From JBIIUJ01 sp044340025 (lineage in GTDB: Bacteria; Pseudomonadota; Alphaproteobacteria; Caulobacterales; Aquidulcibacteraceae), in the NCBI GenBank assembly GCA_044340025.1, contig JBIIUJ010000079.1, positions 1 to 11,796 on the forward strand: a stretch of 11,796 nucleotides of DNA, given 5' to 3'. Shown here piece after piece: positions 4,620-11,796 of this stretch. The stretch's first letter is position 1. Each line of letters begins with the position of its first letter. The position numbers were made by a program, and so were the translations under genes. Below the pieces are notes generated by a model. That model had not been told where the DNA came from, made no database searches, and saw only the letters and a program-made list of their open reading frames with translations.

Positions 4620-6169
4620 AGGGTGCTCTCCGGTTGGTGCTTGGCGATCAGTTGACGCCAGGGCTTGCCAGCCTGCGTGATGCAAACCCCGCCTGTGATC
4701 TGATCTTGATGGCCGAGGTGCGCTCCGAAGCGACCTATGTCCGCCACCACAAGAAAAAGATCGCCTTTGTGTTCGCCGCCATGCGCGCCTTTTCGGAGGA
4801 GCTGCAGGCGCTTGGTTTCACTGTGCGCTATGTTGCAATCAGCGATCCGGAGAACGCTGGCGATCTGCTGAGCGAGACCCGCCGCGCCCTGTCCGCCCAC
4901 CCCGATCTCGATCGCGTCGTCCTTACCCGGTGTGGCGAATGGCGCCTCGATGAGGCCCAGGCTGGCTGGCAGGAAGCGCTTGGCGTCCCTGTGGAGCGCC
5001 GCGACGATGATCGCTTCCTTTGCTCCATCCAGGACTTCAACCGCTGGGCTGAGGGAAAAAAGCAGCTCCGCATGGAGTTCTTCTATCGCGAGATGCGCCG
5101 GCGCACCGGCCTGCTCATGGAGGGCGGTGAGCCCGCCGGCGGACGCTGGAATTTCGATGCGGAAAACCGCAAACGGCTGCCAAAAGGCGTGACCCCGCCC
5201 GAGCGGCGGTTCAGCGGTCCCTGCACGCTCGCCCAAGCCGCGATGGCTGACGTGGAAGCCCACTTCCTCGATCACTTTGGCGATCTGGAACCGTTCGTTT
5301 TTCCCGTTTGCCGCGCGGAAGCGGAGGCGCTGGCGGCGCGCTTCATCACCGACATCCTGCCCGGCTTTGGCGACTGGCAGGACGCCATGGCGCGCGGCGC
5401 GCCCTGGATGTGGCATGCGGTGCTGAGCCCTTGCCTCAATGCTGGCCTGCTGGATCCGCTGGCGCTGTGCCAGGCGGCGGAGGCAGAATGGCGGGCGGGC
5501 CGGGCGCCGCTGAATGCGGTGGAGGGCTTTATCCGCCAGATCATCGGCTGGCGGGAATATGTGCGCGGCATCTATTGGCGCTTCATGCCGGACTATGGCC
5601 GGCTCAACGCGCTGGAGGCCCGCCGAAGCCTGCCCGACTTCTACTGGACCGGTCGCACCGATATGGCCTGCCTGCGCGAGGCGATCACGGATACGCGCCG
5701 TCACGCCTATGCCCACCACATCCAGCGCCTGATGGTGACCGGCAACTTCGCCCTGCTGGCGGGCGTTGATCCCAACCTTGTCGACGAATGGTACTTGATC
5801 GTCTACGCCGACGCCTATGAATGGGTGGAGATGCCGAATACGCGGGGCATGGCGCTGTTCGCCGACGGCGGAATCATGGCGTCCAAGCCCTATGCGGCGT
5901 CGGGCGCCTACATCGACAAGATGTCAGACTATTGCGGGGGCTGCGCCTATTCTGTTTCTGAGAAGAACGGACCAAAAGCCTGTCCTTTCAATTATCTCTA
6001 TTGGGATTTCATGATGCGAAATGAAGCACGGTTGCGCGCCAACCCACGCCTTGCCAACCCCTATGCCACGTTGGGCAGGCTGTCTGCGGCGCGCAAGGCG
6101 GCCATCAGCCAGGATGCGGCGGCGTTTCTCGATCGTGTCGCGCCGATGCTTCCCCGGTCAGCCACATGA
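4616..6169 (+). CDS. Iron-sulfur bacterial cryptochrome/photolyase (FeS-BCP, PhrB/CryB type)
   Basis: Flavoprotein of the deoxyribodipyrimidine photolyase-related family. Members such as Agrobacterium PhrB repair (6-4) photoproducts with light, and Rhodobacter CryB affects photosynthesis gene expression. At 517 aa it has the family length. The N-terminal alpha/beta antenna domain (about 5-135) begins LRLVLGDQL. The helical FAD domain carries GWREYVRGIYW at 311-321 and YAHHIQRLM at 365-373, whose H-x-x-R (His368, Arg371) is the family motif near the lesion site. Four cysteines for a [4Fe-4S] cluster are all present: Cys352 (TDMACLRE), Cys440 and Cys443 (YCGGC) and Cys456 (KACPFNYLYWDF), each two residues on from the PhrB positions. 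The start overlaps the previous stop by four bases (ATGA) with no strong ribosome site of its own, indicating coupling. Whether it acts as repair enzyme or light sensor cannot be told from sequence. Confidence 0.92.
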   Translation: MKGALRLVLGDQLTPGLASLRDANPACDLILMAEVRSEATYVRHHKKKIAFVFAAMRAFSEELQALGFTVRYVAISDPENAGDLLSETRRALSAHPDLDRVVLTRCGEWRLDEAQAGWQEALGVPVERRDDDRFLCSIQDFNRWAEGKKQLRMEFFYREMRRRTGLLMEGGEPAGGRWNFDAENRKRLPKGVTPPERRFSGPCTLAQAAMADVEAHFLDHFGDLEPFVFPVCRAEAEALAARFITDILPGFGDWQDAMARGAPWMWHAVLSPCLNAGLLDPLALCQAAEAEWRAGRAPLNAVEGFIRQIIGWREYVRGIYWRFMPDYGRLNALEARRSLPDFYWTGRTDMACLREAITDTRRHAYAHHIQRLMVTGNFALLAGVDPNLVDEWYLIVYADAYEWVEMPNTRGMALFADGGIMASKPYAASGAYIDKMSDYCGGCAYSVSEKNGPKACPFNYLYWDFMMRNEARLRANPRLANPYATLGRLSAARKAAISQDAAAFLDRVAPMLPRSAT

Positions 6170-6972
6170 GGCGGCCGGCCAACCCTGCTCATGGCGCGGC
6201 CTGGGTGACGGGCGCAAGCTCCGGGATCGGGCAGGCCCTTGTAAGAGAACTCGCAAAGCGCGGTTTTGCCGTGGCGGCCAGCGCCCGCAGCGCTGGGCCT
6301 CTGGAAGCGCTCGCCGCCGACAATCCGGAAAGGATCATGGCGGCGCCGTGCGACGTCGCCGATCTAGACAGCGTCCTTGCCTGTGCGGGCGCGATCCGCG
6401 CGCGCTTCGGCGCCATCGGCACGGTGGTGTCCAATGCGGGCGTTTACCTGCCCGTGCCCGGCGAGGCGCCGCGCGCCAGCGCCTATAGGCAGACCTATGC
6501 GGTCAACGTCCTGGGCGCTGCTCATCTTGCAGAGGCGGTGCTGCCGGGATTCGCCGAGGCGCGGCGGGGACACTTCCATATCGTATCGTCAGCCACCGCG
6601 TTCGGCGGCATGCCGACGGCCTCTGCCTATGGCGCGTCGAAGGCTGCGCTGGTGAACATGGCCGAGTGCCTGAAGATCGAGCTGGAGCGGTTTGGCGTCG
6701 GGGTGTCGGTCTCCACGCCGGGCTTTGTGAAAACGCCGGCTCAGGACGAAACGCCCTTCCCCAAGCCCTTCATGATCACAGCCGACGAGGCCGCTCGCCG
6801 CATCGCAGACGGTCTGGCTCAGGGCGGGTTCGAGATTACGTTTCCGCGTCGGTTCACCTGGACGCTGAAGGCGCTCTATGCGCTTCCCCGTCCGTGGCGA
6901 TTGCCGCTGATCCGGGCTGCGACAGGCTGGAACGCGCCGCCGGGGGTCGATCCCAGTCGGCCAAACCGCTAG
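6166..6972 (+). CDS. Short-chain dehydrogenase/reductase family oxidoreductase
   Basis: A 268-aa classic SDR with an intact catalytic set: cofactor turn TGASSGIG at 15-22, CDVAD at 62-66 for the adenine ring, SNAG at 89-92, Asn114, Ser142 in IVSSATAFGG, and Tyr155/Lys159 in YGASK. ARS at 40-42 after the second strand is compatible with NADP binding. The C-terminal part (about 222-262, FEITFPRRFTWTLKALYALP) is basic and hydrophobic and resembles SDRs thought to sit at membranes or act on lipid substrates. It overlaps the photolyase stop by four bases (ATGA) and has no good ribosome site, so it is coupled to that gene. SDRs beside FeS-type photolyases are a known theme in alphaproteobacterial singlet-oxygen gene sets. 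The substrate is unknown. Confidence 0.88.
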   Translation: MRRPANPAHGAAWVTGASSGIGQALVRELAKRGFAVAASARSAGPLEALAADNPERIMAAPCDVADLDSVLACAGAIRARFGAIGTVVSNAGVYLPVPGEAPRASAYRQTYAVNVLGAAHLAEAVLPGFAEARRGHFHIVSSATAFGGMPTASAYGASKAALVNMAECLKIELERFGVGVSVSTPGFVKTPAQDETPFPKPFMITADEAARRIADGLAQGGFEITFPRRFTWTLKALYALPRPWRLPLIRAATGWNAPPGVDPSRPNR

Positions 6973-6997
6973 GGAGGCGGGGCGGGTTCATCAGGCT

Positions 6998-7014
6998 CTG
7001 CGGTTACACCGCAG
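6998..7014. terminator. GC-rich hairpin/dyad after the photolyase operon
   Basis: CTGCGGT-TAC-ACCGCAG is a perfect 7-bp stem with a 3-nt loop, 26 bases after the stop of the last operon gene. It is followed by TAAGTT rather than a real T-run, so it is at best a weak intrinsic terminator; it could instead be an operator for the protease gene downstream. The rest of the 96-bp gap (6973-7068) shows a TTGCGT at 7019-7024 with only a poor -10 (CATGTT) 17 bases later, so no firm promoter can be called. Confidence 0.35.
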
Positions 7015-7068
7015 TAAGTTGCGTCGCCGCGCCTGGGTCTCCATGTTCCAGGCTCAGGGAACCTCTCT

Positions 7069-8550
7069 ATGGGCAAGGCGATGACGATTGCCGTTTCTCT
7101 CATCGCAGCCGCTACTGCAGGCGCCGCTGTGATGGGCTTTGTCTCCAGCCGGGAGCCCGCTCGGGCGCCGGCAGAAGAGCGCGCATCCGCGACGCTGCAG
7201 ACAGCCCAGATCCAGCCGCGCCGGGTCCCGGCCACCCGCGCAGACGCCCAGGCCTCCTACGCCCCCGTGGTTCAGCGCGCGGCGCCGGCGGTGGTCAATG
7301 TTTACGCCCAGAAAGTGGTTCAGCAGCAGTGGCGCAGCCCCTTTGCTGACGATCCGTTCTTCCGCCGATTTTTCGGCGGTCAGTTCGGCGCCCCGCGGGA
7401 GCGGCTGGAGAATTCGCTCGGTTCGGGCGTGATCGTGCGTGAGGACGGCGTGATCGTGACCAATCACCATGTGGTTGAGGGCGCCGACCAGCTTCAGGTC
7501 GTGCTGTCGGATCGGCGGGAGTTCCCCGCCAGGCTGATCGTCGCCGATCCGCGCACCGATATTGCAGTGCTGCGCATCGATACGCGCGGCGAAAAGCTCT
7601 CGACCCTTCGGTTTGCGAGCACGGCGACCGCGCTTGTGGGCGATCAGGTGCTGGCGATCGGCAATCCGTTTGGCGTCGGCCAGACCGTTACGGGCGGGAT
7701 CATCTCCGCGCTCGCCCGCACCGATGTCGGCATCTCCGACTTCGCGTCCTTCATCCAGACCGACGCCGCGATCAACCCCGGCAACTCGGGCGGCGCTCTG
7801 GTTGACATGAATGGGGACCTGGTGGGCGTGAACACCGCAATCTTCTCGCGCTCCGGGGCGTCGGCTGGCGTCGGTTTCGCGGTGCCGTCCGAGATGGTGC
7901 GCCGGGTGGTCGAAAGCGCGCTTGCAGAAGGCCGGGTCGTGCGTGCGTGGGCCGGGGCGAGGGGCCAGACGGTCGATAGCGAGATGGCGCGCACGCTGGG
8001 CCTGCAGAGGCCAGGCGGCGTGCTGATCGCGGAGCTGTTTCCCGACGGTCCCCTGGAGCGGGCCGGTCTGCGCCGCGGCGATGTTGTGGTGGGGCTTGGC
8101 GGTCGCGAGATCGTGGATGAAAACGGCCTGCGCTTCGAGGCGGCCACCAAGCGTCCCGGCGAAGAGACCGACGTGGTCTTCCTGCGACAGGGCGCCCGCC
8201 AGACGGCGCGCGCGCGTCTCGCCGCCCCGCCGGACACGCCCGCGCGCGCTGAAACAACGCTGGAAGGGCGCCATTCCTTTGACGGCGTGCGCGTGGCCAC
8301 GCTCAACCCGGCGCTGGCCGAGGAGCTGGGCGTCGATCCGATGGCGAAGGGCGTGGTCGTGATCGCCGTCGATCGGGCGCGCGAAGGCGGCCGCGCTGGC
8401 TTCCGGCCGGGCGATATCATCCTGCAGATCGACAATGAGCCGGTTGGCGCCTCGGGCGATCTTGTCCGGCTGGTGCGCGGCGTCGGCCGGCAGGGGCAGG
8501 TGACGCTCGTCCGCGAGGGCAGGCAGCTGAACGCCGTTCTGCTGCTGTGA
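7069..8550 (+). CDS. Do/HtrA-family periplasmic serine endoprotease (DegP-like)
   Basis: Envelope quality-control protease and chaperone that degrades misfolded periplasmic proteins. The 493-aa protein begins with a signal peptide or membrane anchor (hydrophobic residues about 5-25), then a trypsin-like domain (about 65-285) with the full catalytic triad: His134 in TNHHVV, Asp164 in RTDIAVLRI, and Ser240 in NPGNSGGAL. Two PDZ domains follow, about 295-385 and 400-492, the second with GFRPGDIILQIDNEPV. Length and two PDZ domains place it in the DegP/DegQ/MucD group rather than DegS. The ATG at 7069 has an AGGGA ribosome site at 7056-7060, eight bases upstream; ATG at 7081 is an alternative that would keep the signal peptide. 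It heads a cluster with rarA and an rluA-type gene, overlapping rarA by four bases (GTGA). Confidence 0.92.
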   Translation: MGKAMTIAVSLIAAATAGAAVMGFVSSREPARAPAEERASATLQTAQIQPRRVPATRADAQASYAPVVQRAAPAVVNVYAQKVVQQQWRSPFADDPFFRRFFGGQFGAPRERLENSLGSGVIVREDGVIVTNHHVVEGADQLQVVLSDRREFPARLIVADPRTDIAVLRIDTRGEKLSTLRFASTATALVGDQVLAIGNPFGVGQTVTGGIISALARTDVGISDFASFIQTDAAINPGNSGGALVDMNGDLVGVNTAIFSRSGASAGVGFAVPSEMVRRVVESALAEGRVVRAWAGARGQTVDSEMARTLGLQRPGGVLIAELFPDGPLERAGLRRGDVVVGLGGREIVDENGLRFEAATKRPGEETDVVFLRQGARQTARARLAAPPDTPARAETTLEGRHSFDGVRVATLNPALAEELGVDPMAKGVVVIAVDRAREGGRAGFRPGDIILQIDNEPVGASGDLVRLVRGVGRQGQVTLVREGRQLNAVLLL

Positions 8551-9848
8551 GCGATCTTTTCACCGCAGCGGGTCTGGATCAGGGCGCGCCGCGCCCGCTG
8601 GCTGACCGGTTGCGCCCCCGACTGCTCAGCGACGTCGTGGGCCAGAGCCATCTGCTGGGCCCTGATGGGCCGATCGGGCGGATGGTGGCCGGCAAGCGGC
8701 TGGGGTCCATGATCCTCTGGGGGCCGCCGGGCGTGGGCAAGACCACGATTGCGCGGCTGCTCGCCGCCGAGACCGGTCTGGCGTTCGAAAGTCTCTCGGC
8801 GGTGTTTTCCGGCGTGGTGGACCTGCGCAAGGCCTTCGAGACGGCGCGCGCACGCCGCGCGACCGGCAAGGGCACGCTCCTGTTTGTGGATGAAATCCAC
8901 CGCTTCAATCGCGCCCAGCAGGACGGCTTTCTTCCCTATGTGGAGGAAGGCGTGGTCACGCTCGTGGGCGCGACGACCGAAAACCCCAGTTTCGAAGTGA
9001 ACGGGGCGCTTTTGTCGCGCGCGCAGGTGTTCGTGCTCAAGCGCCTCGACGATGCCGCGCTGGAGGATTTGCTGGGCCGGGCGGAAGATCACTATGGCCG
9101 CCCGGCGCCGCTGACCGATCAGGCCCGCGCGGGCCTGAAGGCGCTGGCGGACGGCGACGGGCGCTATCTCCTGACGCTCGCGGAAGCCCTGTTTGCTCTG
9201 GAGCCCGAAGCGGCGCTCGACCTGGAGGCCCTTTCCCGGCTGTTGCAGAAGCGGGCCCCCGCTTACGACAAGGATCGCGAAGAGCACTACAATCTCGTGT
9301 CTGCGCTGCATAAATCCATCAGGGCTTCTGATCCGGACGCTGCGCTTTACTGGCTGGCCCGCATGCTGACGGGCGGGGAGGATCCGCTCTTCATCGCGCG
9401 CCGTCTTGTGCGGGCGGCCAGCGAAGATATCGGCCTTGCCGATCCCACAGCGCTGTTGATCGCCAATGCAGCCAAGGATGCCTTCCATTTCCTGGGAAGC
9501 CCCGAGGGCGAACTCGCGTTGGCTCACGCAACGCTGCATCTCGCCTGCGCGCCAAAGTCCAATGCCGCCTACGCCGCCCACAAGGCAGCCCTGCGCGCGG
9601 CGAAAGAAGAGCCAGGCCACCCGCCGCCGGCGCGCTTCCTCAATGCCCCGACGGCTCTGATGAAGGATCTTGGCTATGGCGCGGGCTATGCCTACGACCA
9701 TGCCGCGCCGGATGGCTTTGCAGCTCAATCCGGCTTCCCCGACGCAATGGCGCGGCGCGTCTTCTATGACCCCACCGATCGCGGCGCGGAGGCGCGGGTC
9801 AAGGAGCGGCTGGACCGCTGGCGCGCCCTGCGTGATGGCGTCGTCTGA
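8547..9848 (+). CDS. rarA: Replication-associated recombination protein A (RarA/MgsA, AAA+ ATPase)
   Basis: Clamp-loader-like AAA+ ATPase that acts at stalled replication forks and single-strand gaps, related to eukaryotic WRNIP1/Mgs1. The 433-aa protein shows PLADRLRPRLLSDVVGQ at 17-33, Walker A GPPGVGKT at 59-66, Walker B LLFVDEIHRFN at 111-121, sensor 1 GATTENPSFE at 141-150 and the LLSRAQVF arginine-finger region near 155-162. The C-terminal part holds the conserved helical and tetramerisation segments (EEHYNLVSALHKSIRASDPD, DPLFIARRLVRAASEDIGLAD). The GTG start at 8547 overlaps the protease stop as GTGA and gives the normal N-terminus; there is no clear ribosome site, so coupling is likely. 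Length is as expected and no residue of note is missing. Confidence 0.95.
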   Translation: MSDLFTAAGLDQGAPRPLADRLRPRLLSDVVGQSHLLGPDGPIGRMVAGKRLGSMILWGPPGVGKTTIARLLAAETGLAFESLSAVFSGVVDLRKAFETARARRATGKGTLLFVDEIHRFNRAQQDGFLPYVEEGVVTLVGATTENPSFEVNGALLSRAQVFVLKRLDDAALEDLLGRAEDHYGRPAPLTDQARAGLKALADGDGRYLLTLAEALFALEPEAALDLEALSRLLQKRAPAYDKDREEHYNLVSALHKSIRASDPDAALYWLARMLTGGEDPLFIARRLVRAASEDIGLADPTALLIANAAKDAFHFLGSPEGELALAHATLHLACAPKSNAAYAAHKAALRAAKEEPGHPPPARFLNAPTALMKDLGYGAGYAYDHAAPDGFAAQSGFPDAMARRVFYDPTDRGAEARVKERLDRWRALRDGVV

Positions 9849-10627
9849 TGCCCCAGCGCCGCGCCCGCCAGTTCCGCAACACCACCCCGCCGCCGCTGTC
9901 GGAGGAGGATGCTGCGCTGGTGCGCCAGCTTGTGTTTTATGAAGACGCGGAGGTTCTGGCGCTCGCCAAGCCCTCCGGACTGGCGGTTCAGGCAGGCTCC
10001 GGGGCGGAGCGCAACATTGATACGATGCTGTGGGCTTTCGCGCGCCGGAACGGCAAGCGGCCCCGGCTGGTTCATCGCCTCGATCGGGAGACCTCCGGCG
10101 TCCTGATCGTGGCCAAGACCCAGCCGGCCGCGGCGTGGGCCTCGGCGGCCTTCGCCTCACGGACCGCAGTCAAGACCTATCTGGCGCTGACGAGCGCCGT
10201 GCCCGACAAACCTGAGGGCCTGATCGATATGCCGCTGGTGCGGGTGCGCGAACGCGGGTGGGATCTGGCGCGGCCCGCCGGTCCCGACGATCCCGACGCC
10301 ATGGACGCGCGCACCGGCTTTCGGACGCTGGAATCACGCGCTGGCGCTTCGCTGCTGGAGCTTTCCCCGGAGACTGGTCGCCTGCACCAGATCCGCGCGC
10401 ATCTGGCCGCGCTTGGCGCCCCTGTCGCCGGCGATCTGAAGTATGGCGGATTGCATGCCATCGATGGCGTTGCGATCGCCCGGCTGATGCTCCACGCGAG
10501 AAGCCTTGTGATCCCGCGTCCCGTCGGGCCGCCGCTGCGGCTCAGCTTGCCGCCGGCCGCCGACTTTGCCGGACCGCTGGGCGCGCTTGGATTTGCGACG
10601 ATTCCGGACGTGCCTTTTCCGGGTTAG
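9848..10627 (+). CDS. RluA-family pseudouridine synthase
   Basis: Converts uridine to pseudouridine in rRNA or tRNA. The 259-aa protein has the catalytic motif HRLDRETSG at 76-84 with nucleophile Asp79, the family KPSG segment at 41-44, the VKTYLAL strand after it, and the later GRLHQIRAHLAALG motif. It begins directly with the catalytic domain and has no N-terminal S4 RNA-binding domain, unlike RluC and RluD and more like RluA or TruC; the precise target cannot be assigned. The start shares one base with the rarA stop (TGATG) without a good ribosome site, so it is translated by coupling. The order protease, rarA, pseudouridine synthase looks like a housekeeping arrangement; this is inferred from general knowledge of related genomes. 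Confidence 0.9.
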   Translation: MPQRRARQFRNTTPPPLSEEDAALVRQLVFYEDAEVLALAKPSGLAVQAGSGAERNIDTMLWAFARRNGKRPRLVHRLDRETSGVLIVAKTQPAAAWASAAFASRTAVKTYLALTSAVPDKPEGLIDMPLVRVRERGWDLARPAGPDDPDAMDARTGFRTLESRAGASLLELSPETGRLHQIRAHLAALGAPVAGDLKYGGLHAIDGVAIARLMLHARSLVIPRPVGPPLRLSLPPAADFAGPLGALGFATIPDVPFPG

Positions 10628-10709
10628 CGCCACACGCAGACGTGTCTGAACACGCCTTGCGTCTTCTTTCGCGCCGCATAGTCTGGTTTGGGGAAGAGGA
10701 AACGCGTCA
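10628..10709 (+). other. Short intergenic region before the acyl-CoA synthetase gene
   Basis: This 82-bp gap contains overlapping small dyads just after the upstream stop (ACACG-CAGA-CGTGT at 10632-10645 and CAGAC-GT-GTCTG at 10637-10648), with no T-run behind them. A good ribosome site (GAGGA, nine bases before the ATG) closes the region. A TTGCGT with TAGTCT 16 bases later is a weak sigma-70-like pair; no firm promoter is called. Confidence 0.3.
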
Positions 10710-11796
10710 ATGAGTTTTGTGTCCAGTCTGAGCAGGGAACTCAGCTATATGTCGGCGTTGTTTCGGACGCTGAAGTGGCTGAAAGATATCGCACTGGAGT
10801 CGCCCAAGCTTGTGCCCGACGACTACGAGGCCGTGGTCGACAAGCATCCAGATAACATCGCCTTCCTGTTCGAAGGCCAGGTTCTGACCTACCGGGACTT
10901 TGATGCGCGGGCCAATCGCTATGCCAATTGGGCGCTTGCCGAAGGGCTGAAGCCAGGCGATTCGGTGGCGCTCTTCATGCAGAACAAGCCTGATTACGTC
11001 GCCTGCTGGTATGGTCTGTCGAAGGTCGGCGTCGTGACGGCGCTGATCAACCACAATCTGACCGGTCAAGGTCTTGCCCATTGCGTGACAATCGCCAAGG
11101 CGGTCAGGGTTGTGGTGGACGCCGATCTCGCCCCGCTATGGGCCAGCGCTGCGGGCCTTGTCAGTCCCGAGATCACAGCTTTCGCCACAGGCGGCGAAGT
11201 TGCCGGATGCGCCGATCTTGACGCTGCGCTGGCGAGCGTCAGCGCGGCGCGTCCCGACCGCGCGATCCGGGCGGGGCTGCTGGGCAAGGATCTGTGCCTT
11301 TATGTCTACACGTCGGGCACGACCGGATTGCCAAAGGCCGCCAAGCTTTCTCACAGCCGCACCCAGACCATGAGCCGCGCCTTCATCGGCGCGGTGAAAG
11401 GCGACGAGCGTGATCGGGTGTATGTGGCGCTTCCGCTCTATCACGGAACCGGCGGTCTGTGCGGGGTTGGCGTCGCGCTCAACACAGGCGGCACGTGCGT
11501 GCTTCGGCGCAGGTTTTCCGCCAGCGCCTTCTGGGATGACATTTCGGACAATGGCTGCACCATCTTTGTCTATATCGGCGAGCTCTGTCGCTATCTGATC
11601 AATCAGCCGCCGCACCAGAAGGAGCGCGCCCATCGCCTGAAGGCGATTTTCGGCAATGGCCTTCGCCCGGATGTCTGGGAAAAGTTTCAGCCTCGCTTCA
11701 ACATTCCCAGGATCGTGGAGTTCTATGGCTCCACCGAGGGAAATGTGGCGATGGCGAATTACGAGGGCAAACTCGGCGCTATCGGCCGGATCCCGA
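10710..11796 (+). CDS. Long-chain acyl-CoA synthetase, FATP/FadD6 type (partial, cut by right edge)
   Basis: AMP-forming enzyme that activates long or very long chain fatty acids to acyl-CoA, often membrane-associated. The 362 visible codons cover most of the large N-terminal adenylation domain. The ATP/AMP P-loop is YTSGTTGLPKAAKLSH at 200-215, ALPLYHGTGGL is at 240-250, a structural GNGLRPDVWEKF segment lies at 315-326, and the VEFYGSTEGN motif at 336-345 binds adenine and acyl substrate. The EFYGSTEGN form and the LINHNLTGQGLAHC segment at 112-125 are characteristic of the FATP/very-long-chain group rather than E. coli-type FadD. A hydrophobic to amphipathic N-terminus (about 10-30) could associate with membrane. 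ATG at 10710 has a GAGGA ribosome site. The C-terminal domain, with the catalytic lysine, lies outside the window. Its link to the upstream cluster is unclear. Confidence 0.92.
   Translation, partial: MSFVSSLSRELSYMSALFRTLKWLKDIALESPKLVPDDYEAVVDKHPDNIAFLFEGQVLTYRDFDARANRYANWALAEGLKPGDSVALFMQNKPDYVACWYGLSKVGVVTALINHNLTGQGLAHCVTIAKAVRVVVDADLAPLWASAAGLVSPEITAFATGGEVAGCADLDAALASVSAARPDRAIRAGLLGKDLCLYVYTSGTTGLPKAAKLSHSRTQTMSRAFIGAVKGDERDRVYVALPLYHGTGGLCGVGVALNTGGTCVLRRRFSASAFWDDISDNGCTIFVYIGELCRYLINQPPHQKERAHRLKAIFGNGLRPDVWEKFQPRFNIPRIVEFYGSTEGNVAMANYEGKLGAIGRIP

Noticed and set aside
7048..7068. GGAAC in front of the protease gene, considered as an ECF or stress-sigma -35 element
   Set aside because: It begins only about ten bases before the start codon, too close for a promoter of this gene; the overlapping AGGGA is better read as the ribosome site.
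7644..10160. Minus-strand open frame of 838 codons opposite the protease, rarA and pseudouridine synthase genes
   Set aside because: It lies antisense to three genes with complete, recognisable motifs. Its translation is low-complexity and Arg/Pro/Ala-rich, with no domain recognised; such frames arise from high GC at third codon positions.

Overview
The window is GC-rich (roughly two thirds G+C), densely coding DNA. Gene content and order suggest an aerobic alphaproteobacterium, possibly of the Maricaulis/Oceanicaulis/Caulobacter type; the class is better supported than the genus. No tRNA, rRNA, CRISPR array, insertion sequence or prophage gene was seen. Nearly every base is coding; the only gaps are 177, 96 and 82 bp.

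Region 1 (1-2432, minus strand) is a sulfur amino acid operon transcribed leftwards: a cysteine synthase (cysK type), 3-mercaptopyruvate sulfurtransferase (sseA) and the N-terminal half of a cystathionine beta-lyase (metC), which runs off the left edge. The genes touch or nearly touch. metC appears to start at a TTG one codon after the sseA stop, in the same frame.

Region 2 (2610-6972, plus strand) is divergent from the sulfur operon across a 177-bp spacer. It is a tightly coupled five-gene operon: a ChrR-like cupin anti-sigma factor, an atypical short-chain dehydrogenase, a secreted DUF6134-like protein, an iron-sulfur bacterial cryptochrome/photolyase, and a canonical short-chain dehydrogenase. 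ChrR together with a photolyase recalls the singlet-oxygen (RpoE/ChrR, ECF11) response of Rhodobacter. Three points stand out. No sigma factor gene is next to chrR. Three of the four zinc ligands of the ChrR anti-sigma domain are replaced, while the cupin metal ligands are intact. The first dehydrogenase lacks the catalytic tyrosine. The spacer holds a TGATCC -35-like element, a near-identical 12-bp direct repeat and an 11-bp palindrome. This operon is the most interesting part of the window.

Region 3 (7069-10627, plus strand) is a housekeeping cluster: a Do/HtrA-type periplasmic serine protease with two PDZ domains, the AAA+ ATPase RarA, and an RluA-family pseudouridine synthase, joined by 4-nt and 1-nt overlaps.

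Region 4 (10710-11796, plus strand) is the first 362 codons of a long-chain acyl-CoA synthetase of the FATP/FadD6 type, cut by the right edge.
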